From Triops longicaudatus (Eukaryota > Arthropoda > Branchiopoda > Notostraca > Triopsidae), in the NCBI GenBank assembly GCA_022885665.1, contig JAGQDJ010000202.1, positions 992,001 to 1,056,000 on the forward strand: DNA of 64,000 nucleotides, given 5' to 3'. Position 1 is the stretch's first letter. Each line of letters begins with the position of its first letter. The notes beneath the pieces are model-generated. The model saw only the letters and a list, made by a program, of their open reading frames with translations, was not told the origin of the DNA and made no database searches. The translations under genes were made by a program, and so were the position numbers. Below are positions 12,401 to 27,400 of this stretch, piece after piece.

Positions 12401-15400
12401 TATATAGTTTTAAACACATATGATCATATATTATAAGGAACTTGCTATTACGCCCACCTGCTCATCCTTCCGTGCAGCAAACTTACTGCAATCAACCATT
12501 TGTTCAATGGACACTAAAACACGTAAACACGTGCAGTATTTCAGGTACATCCACACCAACTACAGCGTAGTGCGAATTGAAACAGACTTTGCAGGATTTT
12601 ACGGGAAACTGAATGATTCAACGAGAAATTCTTCAGTACATCATGTATTCCTTCTTGTCTCAGCTGAAATAGTCAATAGCGTTCAAGCATACTGAATCAT
12701 GCTTCGAACGCTAGTAACTGTTTTCGTAAAGATAAGAGGCAGTTTAGAGCTTGAGACAAGATCATGCATTTGAAGGATTGTAAAGGTTTAGTACAATGTT
12801 ATCCAGTCACTTGAATACAATTTTGATGCTTATCAAATTTTCCATGTGGGTAAACCTATTGCACGAAGAGGCTACTTACTGCCCGGCAGTTTACTCTGAA
12901 AGAGGCTCTTTAAACATGAAAATTCTTTGACATGGAAACAAAGTAAGGAAGATCAAACGAGTGCCTTCCAAGCGAACACACCGTTTTGATGTTTCTAGCA
13001 GATCCTCGTTACAAAAACTACTGCACGTGGTGGCAGCACGGCTCAGTTAAGACGCCACATTAAAAATTTTGCAAGTACTTGAGCCAGTCAAGTGCTTCCT
13101 CGGGACTCGGTTTCTTCATAAAACAGCCAACCCAAAAAAGAGCGCTACTTCACTTCTGAGGATCAAGCAGAAACCTGAGCGTGCTACTTCCTCTTATTCG
13201 ATATTGCTCTTTATTTCTCCTGTTTACTGCAGCTGCACTAGAAGTAAGCAATGCTGTATTTCAACAAGGGACATCTTGCAGTGTTTCAACTGCGCAGTTT
13301 CATTGTTTCGCAAGTTTTCTAACTTCACATTCGTACTACACGATCAAGTCCCTGCTTGCGTGACGTTATTTGCAGGGAACGGCTATGACGTGAGCCAGAA
13401 AGATTGTAACTTTAAGCTGCGCTTAGGCGATAATGTTACACAAAATTAGATAACAAATAAAGCTAAAAAAAAATAAAAAATCAATATTTGCTGGATTAAC
13501 ACAGTTCTAGTTTATCTGTTTTTGAAAACTAATAGGCAAATCAGAGCTATGATAGCGAGAACAACACAAAAACCTAAAATTCTATTTTAATGGCTTTTTC
13601 TTACGTGGTCGGAATTTATCACTGCTTCCTTTCAGTGCACCATGTTATTATAACTCGAAGTTTTAAAAATAAAAATACACTTTTGTAACACGACCTGTCA
13701 AACGCATGCAAGCGAACCATTTATTTTCACATAGCTTTTTACCAGACAAGAAAACCTTTCTTTAACTTTTTAACTTTTCATGCCTAAGCAATCCTCGCTA
13801 AAAACGCTAAAATGCAACTTCTTACGAGAAGAATTGGGTGAAGTGAAAGAATGGGAAAAAAAGAAGTAATCAAGAGAGCGAGACGCTGCCTGCGCATCAG
13901 ATTTAAACAGCCTTCGTTTTTTAAAACTGCGCTCCTGCTGCAGATCTTGAATTTCGTTAACTTTTGTTGGTTACCAAGCCGGGTGCACGTACCCTACAAC
14001 ACGGCATCCGTTTTAAAAATCGAACATTCTTCCGGACTGGGCTGTCATCCGCGAACAAAGCATTCAATTCTTGTGCGACTCGTTTTTCAGTCAGGAACCA
14101 TTCTATATGCATCAGTAGCTGCATATATAATACGCTAGAGCCATAATTCCGATTCTAATATTTCTTCTAGAAAGCTCAAATGGGAAAAAATTGTCAAAGG
14201 TCAGGCTGTGAATGCATCCTACAATAGACCTCGTCTTACGCGCGGTTTAGCATTACCTTCTACGTATAAAAAATCCGCGTATAACGAGACACTCTTCAAC
14301 AGAATGCCTGACCGCCCATTGAGCAACCCGTGACGTGCGAGACATGCAAATTGTTGCGCATAAAATCGCATGTAATGAGAGTTCGGAGAGTAGGATTTTT
14401 TTTTTTTTTTAAAGAAAAATTCCCAAGCTGGCTTTGATTTTCTCGTTAACACTCCCCCGACCTCCTCAAATTTCCTCACTCTTCCTTTCTTTAACAACTC
14501 TTTAAAAGTCGTTAAATCGTTCCAGACCTAACCTAATTGCCAGAAACTTCCTCAATTTTCCTTAAACGAAATACTTGACTTGATGTTACTGTGATTTTAA
14601 AATCTTTGGCTAACGTCTAACTTCACCACAATTTTATTTGAGAAAAATTATGATGGGTTTGCTTTTACTAGTCCATCAAATTCAAAATTGTAGCTTCACC
14701 AACTCGCTGATACAAAATTACAGCGCTGCTTCACACGCACACTGAATCTAAATTTGGACAAAGGTCCGCTGAATTCCATCGCAAACTTGCTTTAAAATGT
14801 TTATTTCCAAAATACTACTACGCAAATTGGAAGATGTGGATTTTAGATTGTAAACTACAGTACACAGTCTAAGAAAAGCACACCCTTCTGGGCTCTCAAA
14901 TTCCAAAGCAAAAAACTACACGTTTGAACTGTCAATATTTTCGCTCGCCAAGAACTACCAGATAAAAAAGAAACTCGAAATAAAAAAAAAAGAAAGAAAA
15001 CTTACCGGTCTTCAAAAATAAATCGCTCTCCGTCCGATTCGACGCAATGACCTTTGACATCCAAAGAAGTGTGGTCTATCGTAATGGGTTGGGGAAAACC
15101 TGATTGGAACCACGTTCCTCGCCAAGAATCCGGTAACTGGCATGAACCTGTAAATAAAGGGAAAAAAAAAATGCTTTTTAACAAAAATATTCCGCATCCT
15201 AAGAAGTGAAGGCCTCATCCACTCACACAGAATAATTCATGAATTCCCGCTAAAATCCTGAACAAAACGTTCAATTTTCTACCTTTTCGGAAAGTGTCAA
15301 TTTCCCACCAACTCAATAAATTCCAACTTCCTAATCCACAATTTCAATAACACCTTTACCCACACACCAATTCCTGCTGTTTCTCCCCATAAGCCCACCA

Positions 15401-18400
15401 CGAATCCCCATTTTACCTCCCCTTAAGAAAGGCAAGGAAATAAAAAAAAGTTTCGAAATTCTTTTCCAAGTGGCCCCCGAAACTCGAAGGATAATCAAAA
15501 AGGCGCGAAAAAAGGGAAGAAAAAGTTTCTTGGCACCCAAGTGCGAATCAGTTGATATTCTTTTGTGGGTCCCTAGTTTCTTTCTCTTTCTTTTCCAACT
15601 TTGTCCCAGCCTATGAGCAAGAGGGTGTGCAGGAGGGTTAAAAGGCTCATCTTTTGTTGAATATGTTATAAATGTGTATGCATGCACTTGATTTCCAAAG
15701 ATTTCGTGTCTTTTTTCACATTCAAATTTCTCGTTTTCTAAAAGTTGGAAAGTAAACCTCCATGACTATCTTCTCTCACACTGATCACCCCCCTCTCACC
15801 CCCCAACATCCCCATAACAAAAGTCTCGGGTCGTCTTCATTCCCTACGACCACCAAAGCACGAAAATATAAGCTATTCTAATAGACAGACGAAAAACCAC
15901 AGGTGCAAGAGACAGACGGTGCAATGAAGCCACGCCTATTTTATCACATTTCGCCCTTTGTGTAAAAAAACAATCTTTGGCGGCGGAATGCCACCCTCCT
16001 CCCCCGAAAGTTTTTCCAAGTCCTGTGCCAGGTTTATTACCTTTATTGAATTTCTTTGAGCAATTTTATGAGTTATTGTTGCTCACGAATCGCGAATCAC
16101 GGAATTCATATATTCTTTTTCTTTTAATATATACATAACATTCCTCCGATATTGTTGCACCCACCTCCACAAAGCACAGACATACAACACAATTAATCAA
16201 AATTTAGAAAAATTAAGTTTAATTTCATTGTCACATGAAATCCTATTATACAACTTCTGTGAAATTCTGAGAATATTTGACTGCCTTTATACACCGCACC
16301 ATTGCTGTATTGAAATTTTTCATGTATTTCACATTACAAAATAAACAAAATTTCCAATATAAGACTTCCATCTCTTGTTTCGGTTAAAAAAAAGTGCTGG
16401 ATCTACTCTATTTTGGCAGAGTATATTGAATTTACCCACAAAAGAATTCTGGCTTTATTTAACCCCACCTTCTGTTCCATACTACGTTTTCCATCGACGT
16501 TCATAATGCCAGCTCGACTAAAGAGGAAAATCGCGGGGCAAAAAAATTGGACAATTTAGTCCCGGCCCTTTCAAGCTATGTAATCAATTTCTTACGGGGT
16601 GAGGGGTTAAAAAGAGCTTCCTACATTTGATGTATATATATACAACAGCTGTGTGATCTACAACATTATACACGTCTCTTTTCTTTTTTCTATTCGTGTA
16701 AACCGCAGCTCGGGAAAATAATGGTCCGACCGCTGGTCTTACTCCTTTATGGTTCCGAAGTTCATTTCGGCAAAATAGAGATACCAAAACCGACAGAGAA
16801 GATTGCTACTCCGACAGAATTGACCAGAAGTATGCTTTATTACAGGGTTTTATAAACGTGTAGCGTTTGCTTTATGTAAAGCCATAATTACGCTGGCCCT
16901 CCTTAGCTTCGTGTCAACCAAACCAAAGTGTTATAGTTTTCACCGTGAAAAGCCCGAGCACTAAAGGAAAAAAAAAAAAAGCGAAACTTTGACTCACGCG
17001 GCCCCAAAAGTCGTGACCTGGTGCAAGTTTAGAGAAACTCCGTAGTGGAAAATTCAACAAAGGAAAGGGATAAAGACTTCAAATTCTGACACGAAAAGGC
17101 ATTTTTTGTGTGTGTGTGCAGTATGAAGGAGTACAGTAGTTGGAGAGTGGGCGTTTTCAATGTTTTCAGAGGTCTCCGAGCTCTAGTGAATCAATTTAGC
17201 CGTGAGCAGCCAATGACATTTGTCGTCGCAAGTTTGAAGAAAACCTCACTCAAACTTTAAAACCTGAACTTTCCTCGCTTCCTTTTGTGACGTCACCAGA
17301 ATTAGCACAGTTCGAAGCAATCAATCCGTACAATGTCGCACGAGCGATCCAAAAATTCCCTTCTGCGCAAACTAGCGTTTTCAAAAGCTTAATTTAGTTT
17401 GTTTTAAGTTTTTAAATACAAATAATAATAATTTTCTTCAACGAGGACCAAATATAGCTTACTATTATGTAGCTTTATAATAAATAGTAATCGTAAATAT
17501 ATTGTAAGATTTAATACATAAGAGATCAGGAGAGTCACAAGGAAATCACGTTATAACAAAACATTTTATAATGAATTGCCGAGTACGGTAGACAGGTTTT
17601 ATAGTCCTGAGTTATGTAAATATAAGTAAAAATCGTTTGTAAATATAAGTTTTCTGTCCCAGGAGGTTCGTTATAACGAGATTCTTCTTTATTAAAAGAA
17701 AAAGACTTACATATTCAATTTACTAATGAATTTGTTTTGTTAATAATACTTCATCATAACAAACACTTTACTAATGAGGAAATAGTCTTCAAGTACCAAA
17801 AGTTTTGACTTCCCACCTCCTCTTAGGAACTAACTCGAGGGTTCGCAAGTTCTCTGTTCAGTGTATTTTAACTGTAACATTACACGTTTGTGAAATCCCC
17901 GTCTGGGCTAACAAGGACATGACATAATTGCATTTAACCCCTTTTAATTAAGAGTTCTATTCTCCCTCGTTCTCCCCACTCTTAGAACCTACACTTCCTC
18001 ACCCCTTTTCGCAATAAACCACCCTAACAAGCTATAGACGCAATTTCAAACCTCCCTTAACTCAGCTTCAATAACTCCTTTTAGCAAAGCTTCAAGTTTC
18101 AATGCTATCGACATATCTCACCGAAGCAAAATATCATTCAATTCGAATACAGGAACATAAATGGTTTCAAGACAAATCCGTTACGGACAAGGCTTCTGGG
18201 TTATTGACTTAGGAAGTAATTTTCTACATGTTTTAGTACGCGAAACACAATTACTTTCGCTTTACTTCTCACTATACAAACACGAGTTGAGCTTCAACCA
18301 TAAGGCTGTAGAATAAAAGCTAATTAGCCCTTTACGTCCTTTTCACCCTTATACAACCCTTTGTTTTGGTATCACTTTTTATTCCTCGAACGACCAACAA

Positions 18401-21400
18401 GAATAGTTACACACTTTTACTCCGTCTTCCTAAAAACGCCTCTCGTTATGTTTCCATGTCAGAAGTGCATTTCGCCACGAAATTTCTTTCTTCTCCTACT
18501 TTTTACGTCTTTTCACCCGCTGAAACAAAACCATACCATTCCAAGCCTCATCAGCCTTGCGTCCTATTTTGCCTGAGTACAATAACTGTTCTTATCAAAC
18601 GCTTGCGCACGACCACTTGGTGGAAAAAAGTGTGAATTTTCTTCTACACTTGCCGTATATATATTTTTTTCATTTTTTAAATAAAACAGTTAAGTAGACT
18701 AATCCTTTTCTTCAACACCAATGCTCATTTCACAGACTTAAAAACTTTTCTTAACTGCTGTTTTAATGCGATTAAGAAACAATCTACGACACATAAGCTT
18801 TTGTAAACGAACCAACATATTTTTGTCTCCCGAAACACTTCTAGGAGAGTTTTAGTCTGAAAAGAAGGCTGGAAAGCTTCTTTCGCTTTCTTTCCGTTCG
18901 CCGGAACCAAATCCTTCACTGATTTTCGAACAGTATCAAATGAGGCGTCACTTTACGCCAAGTAATCACGTGACATTAGCTATAACTTAAAAAGAAGCAA
19001 AAGGGAGGGAAAAGAAATCCAGGGAGTAGGAAGAGCGGGAGATAGAGACGAGACGATGAAGAACAGGAGGAAAACATCCCTTCCTTCCTTCCTTCCTGAA
19101 GGCAGTGAATGATGCATCATAATTTGCACCGTAATCCGAACTATCCAACTTTTCCTAAAATGCCACCTACTTGGCATATCAGCTTCTTCTGCGCATTTTT
19201 AGAGGGGAAATGATAGGAAGAGAGCGAATATACGAAAAGACCATTTCGACCTTTTTCCCCTCCGTTCTCGTCTCAATATGGAACTGAGTGATTTGTTGAA
19301 AACTTAATAAAGAACAACTCCCTCTACCCTTCTGTCCTGCTTCCGAGAAGTCAGACGCTGTCGAACAGAACGAAAAGTGAAAAAAACGACGAAGACGCAG
19401 GGTGGGCGTGTGTGGTCATCTGATTATGCAAATGGACTAAATGTCCTGCAGCGTAGCCCGATTTGGACCCTCCCTTTTCTTTAACTATATTCCTTTTTAT
19501 TTATTTCCCCTTTTTTAGAACTAAAGATGTCTCTCACTTTCCATTTTCCTTGTCCTAGAAAAAAAGGTCAAGAACTTTTATCCTCGTTTGCATCAAGGGA
19601 TTTTACATTATTTCCCAAACCTACATGTTTTGGTTTTCCGACGTAAGCTTTTACTGCCACAGTTCGTGACCAAAGAATAAATTAGGCGCTCAAAATGTAC
19701 CAGAATTTCTTGGAATACATATTGAAAATCTGAATATATTTTATAACATTTCTGTAAAAAAATGGGTATAAGAAAATGCGTTTGAAGGCAAAAAAAATAA
19801 CTCAAAAAGTTAGACGTAAAGAAAATTTGGTATTTTCTCTCAAAGTTTTGAACGTGCATAACGGGATATTACAATTAGGCTGCATTTCCTGAAAAGAAAT
19901 AATTCATTTCGAAAAGTTTTTCTTGTAGCGGCACGCAAATTACAAACTTTCCTCTTTCCCACGTAAATGATGTAAGAAATTTCACTAAATCATTAACACC
20001 CTGCGAGGAACAACTTAAAAAAAGACAGAAAAAAAAGGGAATTTCAACTTATTATGGCTTTTTCGGGATTCAGGGTGGTCTTTTCGATTTTATACCGGCA
20101 CGCTCCAACTAAGGTTAGAAAAAAAACATTTTTTCTTTTCATCATAAAATCCTGAAGGCTACAAAACATACAAATTAAGCCCCAGGGAGAAATCTGCCTT
20201 CCATGGCGAAGTTTTACATATCTAAAATGCAAATTTTAGTTCTGTTTCCCCGAACTAATAACAAAAACTGTCTCCTGAAAGAAAAGAAAAATACCTCTAC
20301 ATCTTCTATTTTCTGTCCAAAAATTTACTCGCTTTTCTTTTCCATCTCAAGCTTGTCAAGCCATAATCAAGCATCACTAAGAAAATTAAAACTTCGCAAG
20401 TCACATGTTCTTTTCTTTTTCGGTTCTTAAACCGAACAATGGAATAGTTACTTAAGCTTTTTTGTTCGCTCAAAACAAAAACAGCACTTAACTAGTTCAA
20501 CCCCAGATTTTCCAAGAGAAAAGGACTTTTAAATCTCAAAAACTTTAACTCCCTTTTCCCAAATTACCCCACTTGCCATGTGGAAGCCAAATGGAGTTAG
20601 CTTTTAACTCTAATTTCATGAAAGTTAACTAGCAAACCATGTCTTGTCTCTTTTTCCTAACTGCAAATGAGGAAGAAACATGACAATGCGGAACGATAAA
20701 GGGAGACCGAGTAGAAGGACGAAGATAGTGCTACGGGAGAACCCCCAACCCCCTTCATCCCCCACAAAAAGCCATAAAGGCATAAAGCTGTCCAGTCCTT
20801 TACAACATTACGGATCCATTAAGGGCTCCAACGGTTTTCACAGTACGACAGATGGAAATCACAGAAAAAGCTCAGCTTCAACCAACAGACGTCTTCTCCT
20901 TCAGCTCACCGTATATGTTGCTGTCCTTTTTGTCAGGAAATAAAGGGAAAAAAAATAACCACGACCAAATTAACCCAAAAAGACGGTAAGAGATGTTCAA
21001 CTTCCGTAAAAACCATTAAAAGAGCTAAACAAGGGTAACGCCACGCCCCTTTTCTGCATGTTAGCCCTAGAGATAACGGGCAGAAACATGGTTTCTTCAC
21101 CTGGTTGAGCTTCGAACTGATAAAAGACCATCAGCCAACAGGTTCGCCCAAACTCATCTATTCTTGTTGAGTAGATAAATGGCTCCATGAAAGCGCTGTA
21201 AACGTTTTGCATCAAACAAGAATTCCGAGTCCCAATTTGGAAGGAAAAGTGAAGACGAAGACAATCGAGTAACAGAAAAAGAAGCAACGAACCCAGAAAG
21301 ACGAAATGGAACTCTGAAAAGCGTGTAAATGATCCTCAGGATGTAAAGAAAGGCTTTTATGAACTGACAAATATTGAGTCGATCCGAATGTACTACTTGG

Positions 21401-24400
21401 GAGCGAAGAACGGGTAGACAAATTGTGAATGTCCAAAATATTCACTGTCGACGTGACTAAATGGAAACTAGGTGGGATATTCTTGGAAAAAAAACGAGTA
21501 AATTAATACTGTTCAAATTTGTTAGCCAAAATGTTTAAAACTTCATTACAGCTTGTGAAAGCCTCCTGTTTTAATTGCAATCTACACAAGGATTCGGTCT
21601 ATATTTGCGTTTCATGAACATCTTTGTCTTCTGTACGTGCTTTCTAAGACAAACGTAGAGACGTTTGCTTTTATTTACCTTTTAACTAAGTGTTTTTTCT
21701 TGCATTTGTTTACACTTTTTCGACGCTAAGGGAGCCATTTTTAGCCAATAATTCCACTCGTTTTTGTCCAGATGGACTGCACAAGCTTTAGGAACTTTAC
21801 ATTAAATTTAGCTCTCCCTTTTTAAGCCTGAATTAAATCTCTTACGAGGGAGGTTAACTCACGTGACTAAAAAAGGCGGACAAATAATTTTTCCCGTCAC
21901 CGTGAAAATCTCCCTTTTCTGTTGCGATAAACATGAGCTTTAAGATACCCTTTCGAAATAGCAATATTCTTTTTAATATTAAAATTAATTTATATTTTTT
22001 ATTTTATTTTTTTATTTATTTTTAAAATTTCTTTCCACAAGATCTACAATATTTATTCTCAGAATACAGTACGTTTGTTAATAAGAATACCATAATTCAA
22101 CTTAAACATCACACCAAGTTCCAAGCTTTCCCAGTTTCATTACCTCAAAAATTAAAATACCCCCTTAAAAGGTGAGGACGCTTTACCAAAGAACTATAAT
22201 GGAACAATCATTTGAACTTTAACTGCAACGCTAACAAAAAAGGAGTTGTGAAACTCGTCGAAAATTTAGTTTCCAATATACGAAATTTCACGCTACCATT
22301 TGACTCGCCTTTTAAGTACATTCCTTCTGAGTTGGACAAAGATTTAAATCCTCCTCCTTTTGGGGCAGTCTTCTTTCTTCGTTACGCCAAACGGAAACAG
22401 AACTTCAAAGAAATTTCACTGACCCCTCAAACCAAGCTGGCAAAAAAAGAAGAGGAAGAAATCTTGCCTGTACACACAGAAAGCTGCGCGATAATTGCTC
22501 GCCAGACCCTTTTTCTTAGGACCGTGCCATAAAAGTGTCGCTCCCAAAATTGTAGCTTCCTTTTAAACGGGCTGAGCCTCATTTCCACCCAGTTTCCAAC
22601 CTTAACTTAGCATCATCTTTCTTACCCTTGCCGGGTACACGCACAAGAAGAAGAATAGGGTGTCAAGCCAACCCTCTCCTCAGGAGAAACGTCTTCTGCT
22701 CCACCGACTAACGGGGAGTATCTTTTTTTCGGTCTTTTTTATAATGCTCCTCTCTTGTCTTATCCCTCTATATTACTCATAGCACAGCTTCCGTTACCAA
22801 TGAGAAATGATCAACTCTCTTATACCTCCCACTACCCTCTTCTCTCCGCTGTTCAGGGTAGATTTCTTTCGTAAACTTGGTCACCCTCCTCTCTTAACGA
22901 CCTAATAAACCGTCTAGCTTCCTTCCGTCCCATTCCAGGACCACAACAATGCCATTAAACAAAAAAAAAAATGAAAAGAAAACACTGCAGTTGTTTCAAA
23001 TACCAACACATGACTCTTCTTGGAAGTCTTAAATTCTCAAAAGCGTGCTGGAAAAATAAAACGTCGAAAGTTGTTAATACGGACATTTTTAATTTCACAC
23101 GCAGTTGTCCCCTTCAACGGCTTAAACGTTCTGCGGAAAATTGTGCGAGAAAATACTTAAAATTAAAGGAAATAATAGTCTCGATAAGAACAACGTTTCG
23201 ATTGGATTACTTTTATTCTTTTTATGAAATTCGCCATGTTCGACGGAGTACGCTTAAAATGTTGGGTATAGAAGTACATGCATTGAAGCCAAAGCGTTGG
23301 GACACCAACGCAGTGAACGTGAGTAGCTAATCATCCTCAACTGTCTGCCCTGGTAATTTGCTTGACAAACGCAAATATAGCAAGAGTAAATAAAAAGTAT
23401 ATCCCATTTTATCTAATTATATTCATGATGAAACAATTTTGTTGTCTCCAAACAGGCTATTTTTCAACTGCATTAAGTGAAGACTTACCAGCACATTTAG
23501 CGAACAGATGTTAATTTTACAATTTATTAGCAAAACAAAGGAGAAAATTATTTATAAAATTTTCAGGGATACACTGAAAATTTGCAACAATTAGTTGATT
23601 TGTCAAGTACGTGTTTCGCTAAATAACAAAAGTGTAATGAAGTAAAATTCAATTTGGCTTAATTAGTTGTTGTGTTCCAAGTTGTGTCTTGAGTAACTAA
23701 CAAGCCTTTCCTCCCCCCGCCCTAAAAGCACTCGAAACTTGCGTTCTAATGTCTCTAGCTCGAGTCCCTCTGCTCTCGCCCTCTTCACAAATCATTCCCA
23801 TTCACCCTCATCCCAACAGAAAACATTTTCGCTGCTTTTTGCTTTGTACCTCTCGAGCTCTTCACATTCATACAATCGGTGGGAGCAGCACAACTCCAAG
23901 TCTGAGTGCGTGATATTTATGGGTCCTAAGCCTGCTGCTCCTTCTGCTCCTGCTTTAGCTCTTCTTACTCTTTAGTTGCGTTCGATGTTATGGGGCTCTC
24001 GTTTTGTAGCTCCCTTGAGTTCCACACTCATAAATTCTCCAGACCTCCAATAATGCAGCCTATTCTCTTGCCAACATAAAAAAGGACCATGCCATGGCCA
24101 GAGCCATACACGCAGGTATATCCGCAAATGTTGATTATTGAATACTGACGTAACCAAAAAAAAACCTTCTAAATAAACCAGCACTTCAGTTTACTAGTTA
24201 ACTTATAACTAGTCTATCAACTTGTGAATATTATGATTGCACGAATCCCCCACCGAAAAGCAGAGCTGAATTCAAAACCAAACTCCACTTAATAACTTGC
24301 GAAGAAAATTATATAATAATGATAAACGGCTGGTGTCCCATTTGGATCAAACGAAGGACAAATACTACATAGTGCATTAAACTATGCGTTTAAAAAATAA

Positions 24401-27400
24401 TAAACAAATTTAGAATGTGACGCAAGGGCTGGTAAATAAATTAAGTGGGCGTGTCTCTTTGGTCCGCTGTTTCTCTACCACACGGTTTCTTCATTAAGCA
24501 TTCTTCTTTTCTATTTTCTGTTTTCGTTCTTTATTAAAAATGAAAAGAAAAAAACGCAGACAAAAGGGTGCATCCTCATCTTTGAAATATTGAAGGGGGG
24601 TAGTCTGGGAACTACACGCCCACTTCGCAGATTTATTCTTCTTCTTACCCTTTTAAAAAAATGTCATCCGACTATGCATCACACTTTTCTAGTATTTTTA
24701 ACGAGAAGAAAGGAAGCAGTTTTTACAAGAAAGCCTTACACCAGCGCATCATAAGCGCTATGGTGGGGTTGTTCCCCCTTGCGGAAGGAGGGTCACTTGG
24801 CCGTTTCTTTACGTCATCGGTGACGTTCTCCCATTTCATGTTCGCACTTCTATAACTTCACATACTGAGGAACATATGAGAAAAGGAAATGTTCCTCTAT
24901 ACGTCTTCTGCTTCTTTTGATCGCTCCAGAATCACCAAAAATGTCCAATATGATAGCATGTCAAAAACTATGAAAAATGCAGGACACGGGGTTTCTCCGA
25001 CGACTTGCCCGCACGAACCGTGCTTGCTCTGGCTTGCGTCAACGTCTTAACCTCCACTGCCTTACTGCCTTAACTATCGATACTCACTGCTCTACATAAT
25101 TAGATATCGATTTATTACCAAAATCTAAATAAAAATAAATCTTAACAAACGCAATATACCAGACAATGTCTTAAACAAATTACTACACCTTATAATGGGC
25201 TACGTTTAATTTACCCCAAATTCTGAACAACAAAATACCGAAATTAAACAACAAAAGTAGAAACATAAAATAAAAAATCAGTTAATTAATATTTATTACT
25301 CCTATAAAACCCTGAAGAATATTTGTCAAATTTTCCACTTTCTTCACAAAATTACTCCCTCAATACTTTCTTATATACATCCAAAGGATTAACTCCGTAG
25401 CAAATGGTTTCGCTTTAAGGGGGTGAAACTCGTTTCCTTCCTTTGGCGCTGCAAGATTAATGATACTTTGTAACTCAATTTCACCCCTTCACCCCTTTTC
25501 TTCCTTCCAAGAAAGCAAAGAGCATTCAGCGTCGCCCATTCCTCTCAAGGAAAACGAAGAAAAAAATCATTTCACCCTAGTCTTACACACTTTTCTTCTT
25601 CAAAGCCATCTGATTCTCTTCACCCTTTATATTCCGCACAGTAATTTCCTCCCTCCCCCTTTTGCCTAATTTCACGGTTCTATTCATCAACCCCCTTGAT
25701 TTTGCTCTCTTTGCTTCTTTGGCCCTCTCTTTATCGATACTCCCTCCAAAGCCACGCTAACCAAGAACTAAGTACAGTACAACTATCATTAATCAAAGTG
25801 GCTTTGCAAAACCACAACAACCACAGCAGCGGCTCGGTTTTCCAACTGTATTCTTGCTCTGTATCTCTGGCCTCTATACACGACAATTAACCCTCTCTCC
25901 CCCCCACAAACCTCTGTCCACCTTTTTCTATTCCCTTTACAGAACCATTAATTTTGCTTAAAACTCCCACCACCTCCTTCCTCCTCCTCATATCCTACTT
26001 TCTCTTCAGGGATCACTAGAAACCTGAATTGAACCAGATGCCATCATTCCGCGTATTTTTAACTTTTGCGCCAAAGTTGATTGAGACTTCGATCCTTTCC
26101 TAAAAACGTCTTTACTTTAACGGCTTTCAGCTCCGTTTTGTAAAGTGCCAAGGTAAGATAAGGAAGAGACAACGTTGTTCAAGTAAAAGGGAATGGTAGT
26201 TCTGTATTGTATATTTATATAAGTGACATTTGCTGAGAAGAGGGAGTTTTCCTAAGTTTGTGAAGATAGTTTCAATAAAAGAAGGTGAGAAATGGCGAGA
26301 AGCTTAAAAACGAGACAAAACAAAATAGGAAAAAAGTTTGGCAAGAAAATTTACGGTGGCCAGGTTGAACGCTTACAGTGACAGGAAAAGTCTAGACGCC
26401 CTTAAAACCTCCAAATGCAGTGACTAAAATCGAATAAAAGCGAAAATATGCTGTGAATGAAATTTCAAATCATTTGCCATTTCTGTGAATCGAGAAATTT
26501 AACTCCTAAAATTGGCACACACGTTACACAGTAATATGGAGGACATTTACTTAAACTATCGTAACAAAAATAACTTTACGAATAATCACGTGAGACAAGG
26601 TGGAGAAATGAGTTTTTCAAAGCAAAAATATCGCAAGAGGAGTCCAACAATAGAATATCAAATTAAGAAACTCTATTGCCGAACAATTGGATAAGACGCA
26701 AATTTCTAGAACACGATCTTGGAAAACCACAGGAGCAGGGACAAAATCCCACGAAATTAATAGAAGAATTCCCTTCAAGTGCTGCTGAAAGAAAAATTCA
26801 ACAAAGAAATCGACCACCTGAGACTCGAAATTCTACCTCTGATATTAATCTTGGAATTCACCTCTCGACTATCAATTCCTTTTCGCCCAAAGATAGGTAC
26901 TTTTTTGGGGTTCAGCCTTTGAATAGTGTACTGATAAGCATTGTTGTATACGGTATACAATAGCCGAATGGAGTGAAAGAATTTTTATGAAGAAGCTGCT
27001 ACTACGCTTGAAAAAGTGCGTAAAGACGCTTGTTAAGACTTTAAATGATGGTCTCGCATTGAAGAGCGAGCTCCTGCTGTTGGGGGGTTGGAGGCAAAGA
27101 GGGACCTTCAACTTACTTTTAATCCATACATGCTTCTTTATAGAGTCGCTCGTCTATTGTGTCGCTCCCCACCCAAAACGATATGTCTTTTCTGTAATTC
27201 GGGTTCCCGCCACTGGAGTTCCCCTTCAACCAATTCTATTACCATACGCTTTAGATGTGTGCATTTTGGGGTTAAGGTAAAATTGCCCACTGTTATACGC
27301 CTTTAGGCCAAACTACCCAAAATTCCCACAAAAATTTTTATGTCGGTTTTCGTTGTTAAGCTCCAGAAACCTTAAGAAAGACGCGGAAAGAAAAACGGAC

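Larger units (their letters stand above)
535..15005 (-). other. Intron 2 of the DUF7044-like gene (14.5 kb)
   Basis: No coding exon with family support lies here. It holds a 22-nt T run (5022-5043), a same-strand cluster of GGCGTGG boxes (7807-8632), C/T-rich blocks (about 8960-9470 and 11340-11400), a TG-rich stretch (10437-10496), two hairpins (10402-10430 and 12677-12713), a foldback resembling pogo/Tigger ends (14230-14288), and AT-rich troughs near 1.6, 5.7, 7.6, 9.7, 11.8 and 13.5 kb. A 137-codon open frame at 1473-1060 runs in the sense direction but resembles nothing I know. No reverse transcriptase, transposase or other mobile-element protein was seen. Confidence 0.7.

Noticed and set aside
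15148..15184. In-frame upstream Met before exon 2 (MLKSIFFFPLFTG), a possible alternative signal peptide
   Set aside because: It reads through the TTTATTTACAG splice acceptor; exon 1 at 40305 gives a better signal peptide with matching phase.
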